NCBI GenBank assembly: GCA_030674155.1
Contig: CM060328.1
Location: 40,143,526 to 40,153,525, forward strand
Origin: Stramonita haemastoma
Lineage: Eukaryota > Mollusca > Gastropoda > Neogastropoda > Muricidae
Direction: 5' to 3'
DNA length: 10,000 bases
The position numbers and the translations under genes were made by a program. Numbering within the stretch: position 1 is the first letter of the stretch; each line of letters starts with the position of its first letter. Below, one piece after another: positions 1 through 7,700 of the stretch. The notes beneath the pieces were generated by a model. That model was not told the DNA's origin and made no database searches. It was given only the letters and a program-made list of their open reading frames with translations.

Positions 1-285
1 ACCGGTCGAGGAAATTTTTCTCCTGGAGTAAACATCAGTGCCGACTCCACTCTCCCCAAAAGTCCTTCGGATGAGACTTTAAACCGAGGCCCCGTGTGCG
101 AACGCACGCAGAACATCTTGCGCATACATTAAATCCTGTTCCGCTTTTCGTAAGAGTAGGCCATCGTGTGCCGGTGGGAACAGGTGACAATATTTACAAA
201 AACTGCATACACACGGGGACCGGATGGAAAAAAGCACATGATTGCTTATTCTGTTATCCTCGATATAAAAGAATAAATAAATAAA
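1..285 (+). repeat. SINE-like interspersed repeat remnant with (AATA)n-type 3' tail
   Basis: The segment around 30-100 (TCTCCTGGAGTAAAC, then TTCGGATGAGAC, AAACCGAGG and CCCGTGTGCG) resembles, from memory, a short interspersed repeat frequent in mollusc genomes, in which a GATGAGAC...AAACCGAGG...CCCGTGTGC core is followed by a short tail. Here the core is followed by diverged sequence and ends at 270-288 in a short AATA-type tail, directly against a tetranucleotide microsatellite. This is a common arrangement for retroposed SINEs. The left end lies outside the window. No clear polymerase III A/B box was seen. The family assignment is recall, not a search. The open frame over 96-284 begins at GTG, has no recognisable domain and is not called a gene. 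Confidence 0.4.
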
Positions 286-289
286 TAAA

Positions 290-570
<281 letters not shown>

Positions 571-765
571 CCACGGAGCTATTTTTATGCCGAAAAAAAA
601 GACCCTTTTACTTCGTAAAGCATACAACTCAACGTGTGATACTAAGCGAAGAAGACTACTTTAAACAGGGAGATACTATGAACAAGGAAGTACTGAATGC
701 ACCTTTTAACATCCACGCCTTTTGGGGCTATTTTTAAGACTACAGAGGTTACTCTCCTGGCGAGA

Positions 766-832
<67 letters not shown>

Positions 833-1060
833 CATAACATGAAGATACGAACGGGCTGTTATCTGAAGAAAAGTGCCAAACATACTCCAGACTTCTAAAA
901 GGAGAAAAAAGCTTCAAGCCAAACACTCGACGAAGAAATTAATCACACAGATAGATCTACTACAACTGTACTGAAGACTCACCAAAAGCTTTCAGCGTGA
1001 CATGATAAATAGTACAGCACATACATACATGTTTGTGTGGGCTAGCTAGCTGCCTTTGTG
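571..1060. other. Intergenic stretch without a recognisable gene
   Basis: Apart from the (TA)n tract inside it, this stretch is unremarkable AT-rich sequence. A short phrase (GGAGCTATTTTTA at about 575 and GGGGCTATTTTTA at about 724) occurs twice but is too short to call a repeat. A minus-strand open frame over 642-926 reads straight through the TA tract as Ile-Tyr repeats and has no domain. Confidence 0.6.
767..829. repeat. (TA)n microsatellite
   Basis: About 31 uninterrupted TA units. Such a tract is self-complementary, can extrude as a hairpin and is prone to length change and assembly collapse. Confidence 0.97.
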
Positions 1061-1200
1061 TCTTATAGAAACTGGACATAGATTGGTGGTTTTTACGGTG
1101 ATATATCAGTTAATGGACTGTCCATGTTTGTCACAGAAACTGGACCCAGAACGGCTTGTTTTTTGGTGATAGATCAGTTAATGGCCCTCACATGGTTGAT
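1061..1200. repeat. 68-bp tandem duplication (two copies)
   Basis: Two diverged copies with a period of 68 bp (AGAAACTGGA at 1067 and 1135). They share AGAAACTGGA, then GGTGATA(T/G)ATCAGTTAATGG, then CATG near the end. The internal part is clearly less conserved (ATTGGTGGTTTTTACGG against AACGGCTTGTTTTTTGG). The unit has no coding potential and is of unknown origin. Confidence 0.8.
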
Positions 1201-1328
1201 GCCAATGGTAAAAAACAAAATGCTCACACCAAAAAAACCATTGCCGTTGTTATGATTGTTATTGATATCAATCATCTCCGAGCATTTTAGCCAGACAGGA
1301 ACGAATTGCTCTTGGTGATTAGCTTCTG

Positions 1329-1334
1329 TTGTGT

Positions 1335-1371
<37 letters not shown>

Positions 1372-1575
1372 GTGGTGGTGGTGGTGGTGGTGGTGGTGGT
1401 GGTGGTGGTGGTGGTGGTGGTGGTGTGGTGGTGGTGGTGGTGGTGGTGGTGTTATTGTTGATGCTGTTGCTCCCGTTGATGTTGTTGTTGTTGTTGACGA
1501 TGATGATGAGGCAGATGAAGATGACCATAGCATTGTTGTCATAGTTGCAGTTCTCTTCTTTGTTCTTGCTGTTGC
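1329..1575. repeat. Compound trinucleotide microsatellite (TTG)n-(GGT)n with degenerate GTT/GAT flank
   Basis: A TTG block of about 12-13 units (about 1334-1370) passes into a GGT block (about 1371-1451) broken by one TGTGG interruption near 1424. A degenerate GTT/GCT/GAT/GAC region follows to about 1575. Both strands give open frames of homopolymeric Leu, Val, Gly, Trp, His, Pro, Thr or Asn. This is exactly what a trinucleotide repeat does in every frame, so none is called a gene. The long GGT run puts many GG pairs on one strand and could form G-quadruplexes. Confidence 0.93.
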
Positions 1576-1735
1576 TGTTGGCTGCTGAGATCATAACAAA
1601 ATCCCAGCGGAGAGTGTTGTTTTCTTGAAGCACTAACTTATATTGCAAACGCCAGAAAACTTTCTATATATCTTACCAATCAGCCAGCCAAACCACAATC
1701 TTCGCTTGTCCACAAGCGTTTATCCTGCACATAAT

Positions 1736-1995
1736 ACAGTAGGCACCCGTCAGTCTCGGAAGTCTATGGAGTTGCGCTCTAGGCTCTAGAGTGCAAAGCC
1801 TGGGTAAGTAAATGTGGAGTGCAAGTTGTTACCCATGCAGCAGACCCTCTCTCCACGTAGCTGGAATGGTCCATTTGAAAGGTAATCTCCGATACGAATG
1901 GTTCCAGCGCTGTCTCAGGAGCCGCCAGAACGTTGCCATATACAGCCCCGAGCCTCCCTGATGACTCCAACTTTCTGATTTTCCTCAGGGACGGT
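1736..1995. other. Unidentified block, less repetitive and richer in GC
   Basis: This block stands out from its surroundings by lacking simple repeats and having mixed composition. On the minus strand a frame of about 70 codons is open from about 1990 to 1779. It has a balanced amino-acid composition (for example DHSSYVE and AAWVTTCTP) and ends at a TAG. Its nominal first codon (1970) is TTG, so there is no evident natural start, and I recognise no domain. It could be an exon fragment, a decayed gene copy or part of an interspersed repeat. I cannot choose between these from sequence alone. Confidence 0.25.
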
Positions 1996-2223
1996 GTTTA
2001 AACACGACATCTGTATGCATGCTGTTTTTTTCAATAATAATTTTGTTGTCATCCACTCCTAAACGAGACACTTCTTGAACAAAATGAATGCAATACCCCA
2101 ACCACCCCAGGAAGAGTTAAAGGAAACGCCAGGTAACAGTTTTTGTTTTACTTCTCTTCTTTGTCATCGTCGTCGAACGCTCAGACAGCAGCTTTTGTCT
2201 GTTATAATGAGCGGAGAGGCATT

Positions 2224-2261
2224 GCGCTGATGGTAAGAGCCTGACAAGTCAGGCCCAGCGC
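2224..2261. other. Nested inverted repeat (possible stem-loop)
   Basis: GCCTGAC (2239-2245) and GTCAGGC (2248-2254) form a perfect 7-bp inverted repeat with a 2-base spacer. GCGCTG (2224-2229) and CAGCGC (2256-2261) form an outer 6-bp pair around it. The outer arms are separated from the inner stem by 9 bases on one side and 1 on the other, giving a bulged hairpin. No tRNA A/B box pattern was found around it, so no RNA gene is called. Confidence 0.6.
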
Positions 2262-2304
2262 ATCCGACTTCGGCATATAGGGGAAAACTTATCTTTTAAT
2301 GATA

Positions 2305-2440
2305 TCTTTCTAGGATAGGAGAAAAAAAAAGGGCAAGAAAATGGACCAAGATGGCAGAAAATGGAAAAGAAGGAGGTGACGGGAAGAAAAGGAAAAAAAG
2401 GCAGAAACAAAGAGAGGGATAGAAAAGAGGGATTCCTAGC
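2305..2440 (+). repeat. Purine-rich tract (low complexity)
   Basis: The plus strand is overwhelmingly A and G for about 130 bases (repeated GAAAA, GGAGG and AAGG words, with scattered C and T). It is a strand-asymmetric low-complexity tract without a regular period. Such tracts can form triplex DNA, which is an inference here. Confidence 0.75.
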
Positions 2441-2669
2441 ATAGAATTTCCAGAAGGTGGGGATACTATTTTTATTTCGACAGGCTCCCGGCATTCTCAC
2501 AGGGGAATTTTGCGTTACTAACTAGGATGATAGACCTTCAGCATACAATTTTTTAGTTCCTCCAAGATCTACAGAGCAACCAAAAAAATAGTGTACGTGT
2601 TACAGATGTGTGATATGTATAAAACAAACATACCGTTGAATAAAAAATGCGAACGATATTATGTGATAA

Positions 2670-2685
2670 TTATAATATATTATAA
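2670..2685. other. Perfect 16-bp AT palindrome
   Basis: TTATAATATATTATAA equals its own reverse complement. In such AT-rich DNA it may be a chance event. Confidence 0.7.
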
Positions 2686-2872
2686 ATCACCGCTGAATGC
2701 AGCCAAAGAGTCTGGCACTCTACTTGCAATGTAGGACTTCTTTTGGATCGACGGTGTTCTGATTGCAGCTAAATATTGACAGATACACATCATAATAATT
2801 ATAGTGGCTGGTTGCTAGTTTCGGGAGTGCAAACATGAGACCCGTTATGAATGGCGGAGTCACTTGTGTGCG

Positions 2873-2876
<4 letters not shown>

Positions 2877-2914
<38 letters not shown>
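2877..2914. repeat. (GA)n microsatellite abutting the retrotransposon 3' end
   Basis: Nineteen GA units run directly into the GACAA array that forms the tail of the minus-strand element. It may be part of the target site or a secondary expansion at the insertion junction. The two arrays share the GA at 2913-2914. Confidence 0.95.
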
Positions 2915-2916
<2 letters not shown>

Positions 2917-2942
2917 AGACAAGACAAGACAAGACAAGACAA
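2913..2942 (-). repeat. 3'-terminal (TTGTC)6 tail of the LINE
   Basis: Six perfect GACAA units on the plus strand read as TTGTC units on the element strand. Elements of the CR1 and L2 groups end in short tandem repeats rather than poly(A), so this is the expected position and form of the 3' terminus. It lies just beyond the AATAAA on the element strand and fixes the left boundary of the insertion. Confidence 0.75.
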
Positions 2943-2947
2943 ATTCT

Positions 2948-2953
2948 TTTATT
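2948..2953 (-). promoter_or_regulatory. AATAAA polyadenylation signal of the LINE
   Basis: TTTATT on the plus strand reads AATAAA on the element strand, 5 bases upstream of the TTGTC tail. Its place in the last bases of the element agrees with use as a 3'-end signal. The hexamer alone is weak evidence in AT-rich DNA, but the position supports it. Confidence 0.5.
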
Positions 2954-3080
2954 CGAGGATAATAGATAAGCACACATGTGCTTTTTTACATCCAGTCCCC
3001 GCCCTTTTCAGGGATAACATCAAAGTAAAAGATATTAAACAATAAAACTATACGCAGTACCAAACAACATACAGAATTAA

Positions 3081-3152
3081 GTACACTACATATAATAAGG
3101 TAAGAGAAATGCGACAGTACACTACATATAATAAGGTGAGAAAGGTGCACTC
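3081..3152. repeat. 36-bp tandem duplication
   Basis: GTACACTACATATAATAAGG starts at 3081 and again at 3117 and is followed by the similar T(A/G)AGA...GCGAC / GGTGC sequence. The first 21 bases are identical between copies, so the duplication is recent or maintained. It lies in the 3' UTR near the terminal signal. Confidence 0.85.
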
Positions 3153-3203
3153 TTTCAGAAGAGAAAATCAGAAGTCACAATAAGATAATTTGGATTATTA
3201 AGG

Positions 3204-3392
3204 AAGAAGAAAAGAAACGAAAAAACAAAACAAAACAAAACAAATCCAGAACAAAACAAACAAATAAACAAACAAAAAAACAAACAAACAAAGCAAAACA
3301 ACAACAAAAAAAAACCCCAAACAAACAAACAAAAAAAACAAAAACAATCCCCCCCCAAAAAATAAACAAGAACAACAACAACAACAAAAACC
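3204..3392. repeat. A/C-rich low-complexity tract
   Basis: Imperfect AAAAC, AAAC and AAC units dominate, including (CAAAA)n at about 3224-3242, CAAA(C) units at 3258-3298 and (AAC)n at 3371-3387. On the element strand this is a U-rich stretch of the 3' UTR, opposite in bias to the A-rich coding strand. Confidence 0.85.
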
Positions 3393-3619
3393 GCTAATAA
3401 ACAAAGAGCCAGCAGGAGCCAGCAAGAGAACATTATAATACACAACTGAAACATCAGTCTACGTCCATATGTCTAAAGTTATGCAAGTCATTTAAATCAT
3501 ACATTTGGATAAAAAGGGGGAAAAATAAATGTTATTCTTATTTGAAGGGGGCGGGGGAGAATACTATTTTAAAAAAATGATAATAAAAATAAAATAATAA
3601 AACAATTTTTTTTTAAATT

Positions 3620-3667
3620 TAAAAAACAACAACAACAACAACAAAGAAATAATAATAATAATAAAAA
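3620..3667. repeat. (AAC)n and (AAT)n microsatellites
   Basis: Six AAC units (about 3626-3643) are followed by five to six AAT units (about 3648-3664) inside the 3' UTR. Confidence 0.85.
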
Positions 3668-3732
3668 CATCCCAGATGTTTATAGAGTTAGCAAAACATT
3701 TTTAGAAATTGGATAATGATTTCCACATACTT

Positions 3733-3840
3733 ACATACTCTCACACACAGACATACAGACACACAGATAAGAATTACACACATACACACATCCACACCCA
3801 TGCACACACACAGTGGTAGAGAGGGGGGGAGGGGGGGAGT
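3733..3840. repeat. CA-rich microsatellite followed by G runs
   Basis: Interrupted (CA)n and ACATAC/ACAGAC units run to about 3812. A purine block with two runs of seven G follows at about 3823-3838. It sits only about 15 bases downstream of the ORF2 stop on the element strand. Confidence 0.85.
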
Positions 3841-3854
3841 GTGGTTTGTTGTTT

Positions 3855-4574
3855 TTAATGCATCAAGTGGTTTAGAAGGTAATTTTTGAAGGTTGTTAAT
3901 GATTGGTGCTGTTTAATTGAATCAGGAAGGGAGTTCCACAGTGTAGGGCCTGAGTATAGTAAACTAGATTTAAACAGGTCTATTCTTGGGATTGGGACAC
4001 TTGGCTTTTCCATACCTCTGGAATGATTTATTGGGAATTTATCTTTTAAGGATGTGGGGACATTTCCTGTCATTATCTTAAACATCATGATGCCTTTGTT
4101 ATATTTTAGTCGTTGGTGTAGGGGGAGAATATTTAACTGTGTATAGTCTACTTCTAGCAAGGTTGTTTTCTTCAAAAGGACCAGTTTAAGACCACGTTTA
4201 TACAGACTAAGTAACGGTTTCATGGTATTTGCACTGGCAGAATCCCACAGGGTTGCTGCATAGTCTATTGAGGATTGTATATAAGCTTGGAAGAACAGTT
4301 TCCTTGAATGGAAGTCAAGAAAATGTTTGATTTTAGTCAACTGGTAGACTTTTTGGGACAAATATTTGCATAGATGAGATATGTGGTAGAACCAGCTGAG
4401 ATTTTCATCGATTGTCACACCTAGGACTTTGTGGTGAGAGGTTTGTTCAATTGCTTCCTTTTTTATGTAAATTTTAAACAGTTTATGTGATAAATTTTGT
4501 CGCTTTTGTCTGGTGGTGATAAGCATGCCTTTTGTTTTTTGGGATGGATAGACATGTGGTTTTGTTCTGTCCAT
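3855..4574 (-). CDS. LINE ORF2, C-terminal region (frame after the third shift)
   Basis: This is the last third of ORF2, covering the end of the RT thumb and the C-terminal domain. It is 239 codons from the first Met, but that Met (4574) is internal. The first dozen codons overlap the RT frame and are a shadow, and the homologous part starts at about 4535. Residues 49-61 hold KVLGVTIDENLSW, the segment that follows the fingers-palm core in non-LTR RTs. Residues about 87-104 hold the AYIQS...YAATLW stretch, and about 212-217 is LWNSLP, a conserved phrase near the end of many CR1/L2 and jockey-like ORF2 proteins. The stop TAA is at 3855-3857. No CCHC knuckle is seen. The frame is offset from the RT frame by one missing base in the T6 run (plus strand) at 4535-4540. 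Confidence 0.85.
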   Translation of the reverse strand: MDRTKPHVYPSQKTKGMLITTRQKRQNLSHKLFKIYIKKEAIEQTSHHKVLGVTIDENLSWFYHISHLCKYLSQKVYQLTKIKHFLDFHSRKLFFQAYIQSSIDYAATLWDSASANTMKPLLSLYKRGLKLVLLKKTTLLEVDYTQLNILPLHQRLKYNKGIMMFKIMTGNVPTSLKDKFPINHSRGMEKPSVPIPRIDLFKSSLLYSGPTLWNSLPDSIKQHQSLTTFKNYLLNHLMH

Positions 4575-5618
4575 TTGACAAGTTCGTCAGTGCTTTTTTG
4601 AAGTAAGGTTGCAAGATAATTAATGTTGTTATGGCTCGTATGTATGGTGGTGTCATCAGCAAATAGTTCACATTTGGAATTGATATGTAGAGGAAGGTCA
4701 TTTATGTATAATGAGAAGAGAATTGGTCCCAATATGGATCCCTGTGGTATTCCATAATGAATGGTTTTTAGTTTGGATGTTGATGTACTTATTGAAACAC
4801 ACTGTTGCCTGTTTGTAAGATAGGAATCTAGTAGTCCTAGGGTTTTTGTAGAAATGTTGTACAGTTCTAGCTTTTTAAGGAGAAGTTTATGGTCAATTGT
4901 ATCAAATGCTTTTTTGAAATCAACAAATAATACCCCACAAAATTTATTGTCATTAATGTTTGATAACCAGTTGTCAACAAGACTGGTTAGTGCTGTATGG
5001 CATGAGTGTTTTTGTCTAAATCCAGACTGATTAGGATGGAGTAAGTTATTGGTTTCTATATGATGGACTAAGTGTTTATTCATATGTTTTTCCAGGGGTT
5101 TTGAAAGGATAGGTATAATAGAGATTGGTCTATAGTTTGAAGGATCTGAAGTATCACCTGACTTGTAGATGGGGATCACTTTAGCACATTTGAAGGCGTT
5201 GGGGAAGTAGTTCTTATCAAGGCAAAGGTTGTATATATATGTTAGGGTGTCTGTGATAACTGGAGCTGATAATTTTAATATTTTGCTGTCTATTCCATCA
5301 AGACCACGCGTTCTGGATTGTTTGAGGTGAGTCAGATAGTTATAGACCTCTGACACAGACATGAATGGTAAGTGAAGTTTTGAAGGTATATGCTTTTCTT
5401 GGCAGTATTGTTTTAATTTATTGAGGTCATTGGAATCTGAGTTATCATTGCTAATTACGTTAGAAGAAACATTGATGAAGTGGTTGTTAAGTTTTTCAGC
5501 AGAGATGTCTTTGATTATATTTGATTTGGAAGATGATTGATTGTTTGTTATTTGATTTATTGCTCGCCATACAGTCTTTGAATTTTGTTTGGAAGATAGT
5601 AAGTCTTGAAAATATTTC
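4463..5618 (-). CDS. LINE ORF2, reverse transcriptase domain
   Basis: The RT domain copies element RNA into DNA at the nicked target. Numbering from the internal Met at 5362: residues 16-30 hold SRTRGLDGIDSKILK, 66-80 hold YKSGDTSDPSNYRPI, 146-156 hold FVDFKKAFDTI with catalytic Asp148, 204-217 hold GIPQGSILGPILFS, and 234-237 are FADD with catalytic Asp236 and Asp237. All three catalytic aspartates are present and there is no internal stop. The frame stays open upstream of that Met to about 5618, encoding the linker (for example WRAINQITNN) between endonuclease and RT. The final codons past about 4535 run out of frame, and homology continues in the next frame. Catalytic potential looks intact apart from the shifts. 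Codon use is A-rich, as in the rest of the element. Confidence 0.92.
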
Positions 5619-6650
5619 TTTTTTTACGCCGTTTTTGTGAGATTATGGCGTTTCTTAATTTTTTGGACTCCTCATAATATTTGTGTTCTTTTAGAAAATC
5701 TCTTAGATAACATGCTTCCTCTAGTTCCTTTGTGAGCCAAGGTGGTTTGGGGACGTGTTTGATTCTAATGGTTTTTAGTGGGGCATGTTTGTTATAGATT
5801 TCAGTGAATGTCTTTAACCAGAACTCAATAGCTAAGTCTGGATCAGCAATGTTGAATGTTTCCGACAGCGTGGAGTTACATAGTTCTAGGAGAAAATTTT
5901 GTTCATTAAACTTTGCAAAAGAACGGTAGGTTATAGTTTTATGGCCAGGTTTGGGAATTTTTGTTCCTTTTTTTGACCAAGTGGCACAGACTGGGTAGTG
6001 GTCGCTGCAGTTATAGACAGGGACACATGTTTCTATGATGTTTTCGGGGTTTGATACATAGATATGGTCAATTAGTGTGCTTGAATTTGATGTGACTCTC
6101 GTGGGAGATTTAACTAATTGGTGAAGATTGAAGGAATTCGTAACTTGGGTCCATTGATTATGTACTTTAGTAAGGTCAATATTGAAGTCACCCAGTAAGA
6201 TTACTTCCTGACATTCAAGTAGGACTTCATTCATCATGGAGTCGAATTTGTCTATCCAATTTGTTCTTTCTGTTGGATTCCTGTAACAGAACCCTATTAC
6301 AACAGGCCGTGTACCTTTCACTGAAGCTTCAATCCAGATAGATTCTATTTCATGACGTTCTAGGTCAGGGAGACGTTTGAATGTTACAGATTCACTAATA
6401 TATACTAACACACCCGTTTCTTTTGGCTTATGTGGATCTTTTCGCAAGATTTTATAACCTGGTATGTGTATGTCAGTGTCCATTATATGTTCTAAGAGCC
6501 TTGACTCAGAAAGCCCTAGTATGTGAAATGGTTTACCTTGATTTGTGATGAGTGTTGATATATCTTCAATTTTGTTAATTGCATGGTTTTGTTTAGGTGG
6601 CAAATTCGTAAGCCATCCTTGGAGGGCCAGGTATTATGTCTTGGATGCAT
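5557..6650 (-). CDS. LINE ORF2, N-terminal APE-type endonuclease domain
   Basis: The endonuclease nicks the target DNA to expose the primer for reverse transcription. In the long frame that opens at 6603, residues 31-34 are LSES (metal-binding Glu33), 63-70 TGVLVYIS, 107-110 YRNP, 138-141 GDFN (Asp139 and Asn141), 176-180 TLIDH, and 200-202 SDH (Asp201 and His202). These are the catalytic motifs of the AP-endonuclease-like family. That frame begins with TTG, not ATG. The first motif, LRICHLN, lies upstream in another frame whose likely start is the ATG at 6650 (protein begins MHPRHNTWPSKDGLRICHLN), preceded in frame by TAA. The switch is one missing base near 6587-6594. At the other end homology leaves this frame at the T7 run (plus strand) at 5619-5625, so codons below about 5619 are shadow. 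Confidence 0.9.
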
Positions 6651-6786
6651 CTTTATAGGTACTTTGGTGAGAATTAATAATGTGTTGTAAAATTTGCCTT
6701 ATTTGGTGAATGGGGAAAATGAAAATATGTTGAAAGTTTACTAATAAGGGGGGGGAGTATAAGTACTTGATTGGGGGTAGGGGGTG
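6651..6786 (-). other. Leader directly upstream of ORF2
   Basis: This short stretch lies between the proposed ORF2 ATG and the 100-bp tandem pair. The minus-strand frame over 6634-6834 is open for 66 codons, rich in Ile, His and Pro, and ends in a stop just inside ORF2. It has no recognised motif, and coding is doubtful. A G9 run at about 6749-6757 and further G-rich words to 6785 lie within it. Confidence 0.4.
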
Positions 6787-6986
6787 AAATGAATTAAAGA
6801 GTAGTATCAAAATCACTTTGCATATAACACACAATAAGTAATAACTCAGTCAAGGTAACTGTTAGCCTTCTTCAGAAGAACAAATGAAATGGGTTAAGGA
6901 GTAGAATCAAATGAACTTTACATTTAACACACAATAATATAGTAAGTCAGTCAAAATAACTGTCAGGCTTCTTCAGAAAAACAAAT
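6787..6986. repeat. 100-bp tandem duplication just upstream of ORF2
   Basis: Two copies start at 6787 and 6887 (AAAT, then GAATTAAAGAGTAG or GGGTTAAGGAGTAG). They share TTTAACACACAATA-like, AGTCAGTCAA and CTTCTTCAG words, and end at about 6885 and 6986. The copies are perhaps 80 percent alike by eye. Because they sit immediately 5' of ORF2 on the element strand, they could be promoter-type monomers of the element. This is a positional inference only, since no promoter motif was identified. Confidence 0.8.
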
Positions 6987-7150
6987 AAAAAAACAAATAA
7001 AAAAAAACAAATCAAATCAAACAAATCAAAACAAAATCAAATCAAAAACAAATCAAAAAACAAATCAAACAAATCAACAGACCATCAAAAACATAAAAAA
7101 AGATAAGGCAGAACAAGGCTAAAAAAAAAAAAAAAAAATAAAATAAAAGT
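6970..7150. repeat. A-rich low complexity with (CAAAT)n-like units and an A18 run
   Basis: Imperfect AAACAAAT, AAATC and CAAATC units fill about 6975-7076. An uninterrupted run of 18 A lies at 7121-7138, followed by TAAAATAAAA. It could be the A-rich tail of a plus-strand retroposed sequence inserted between the LINE ORFs, but no body of such an element was recognised. Confidence 0.8.
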
Positions 7151-7287
7151 CAAGAACAATCAAGGCAATACTATGCCAAGCAAGTCCTATAAACAACAAC
7201 AATGCAACTGAAATGAGAATAATAAAAGTATATCTTGATGCACAGTCGACACAATTCCTGGGAATACAAGATGTCCACGCACAATCA
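7151..7287. other. Unassigned spacer sequence
   Basis: This is AT-rich single-copy-looking sequence between the A-rich tract and the 414-bp repeat pair. The minus-strand open frame over 7119-7307 ends in poly-Phe from the A18 run and is not credible as a gene. Confidence 0.5.
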
Positions 7288-7638
7288 GCAAGATCCAGAG
7301 GATTCACTCACAGTCTTTTCAGTTTAAGTAAGGTCAGGCAATGACCAGTCACAGTTTGCTACATAATGGGAGCACTGGGTTGGGTGGGTGTGCCTGGAGC
7401 ACAGAAGAACTGGTATATATATAGTTCCACTCTGTCACAAGTTGACAATTCAAGACCATGGGTTGCAGAGCACAAGTATCAGTCTTCACAACCTTGTTTC
7501 ATTATTTTTATCAACTTATATTTGTAGGGTCAAGTTGTGTTCACACAATTATACACTATGGGCACAATATGCTATCATCTTGCTCACACGCTCACACACA
7601 TGTGTGTATGTGTGTACATATGTGTGTACATATGTGTG

Positions 7639-7700
<62 letters not shown>

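Larger units (their letters stand above)
1996..2876. other. Intergenic stretch without a recognisable gene
   Basis: Mixed AT-rich sequence. It contains a nested inverted repeat (2224-2261), a purine-rich tract (about 2305-2440) and a perfect AT palindrome (2670-2685), listed separately. The minus-strand open frame over 2249-2500 is Ser/Phe/Pro-rich only because it reads the complement of the purine tract. No coding feature is supported. Confidence 0.6.
2954..3854 (-). other. LINE 3' untranslated region, rich in simple repeats
   Basis: About 900 bases lie between the ORF2 stop and the tail, with no coding frame. Seen from the element strand it starts with short C runs and (TG)n, passes through GTT/ATT repeats, then a long T-rich tract, then a 36-bp tandem pair. 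The end includes ATTATCCTCGAATAAAAG just before the tail. Minus-strand open frames over 3155-3454 are Phe/Leu/Val/Cys-rich translations of the T-rich tract and are not called genes. Confidence 0.65.

Noticed and set aside
96..284. 62-codon plus-strand open frame
   Set aside because: It starts at GTG, lies inside the SINE-like repeat and has no recognisable domain.
767..829. TATA-type promoter in the (TA)n tract
   Set aside because: Any TA repeat contains TATA words, and no gene starts nearby.
1174..1648. Open frames on both strands with poly-His, poly-Pro, poly-Thr, poly-Leu, poly-Val or poly-Gly
   Set aside because: All frames over a stop-free trinucleotide repeat are open. There is no domain, and the flanking residues are also repeat-derived.
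2224..2261. tRNA or tRNA-derived SINE head
   Set aside because: No cloverleaf could be drawn, and the A and B box patterns are absent. Only the nested inverted repeat is supported.
3155..3454. Overlapping minus-strand frames resembling membrane segments (Phe/Leu/Val/Cys runs)
   Set aside because: They are translations of the T-rich complement of an A-rich low-complexity tract.
6603..6603. Start of ORF2 at 6603
   Set aside because: The codon is TTG, and the first endonuclease motif (HLN) lies upstream in another frame. The ATG at 6650 is preferred.
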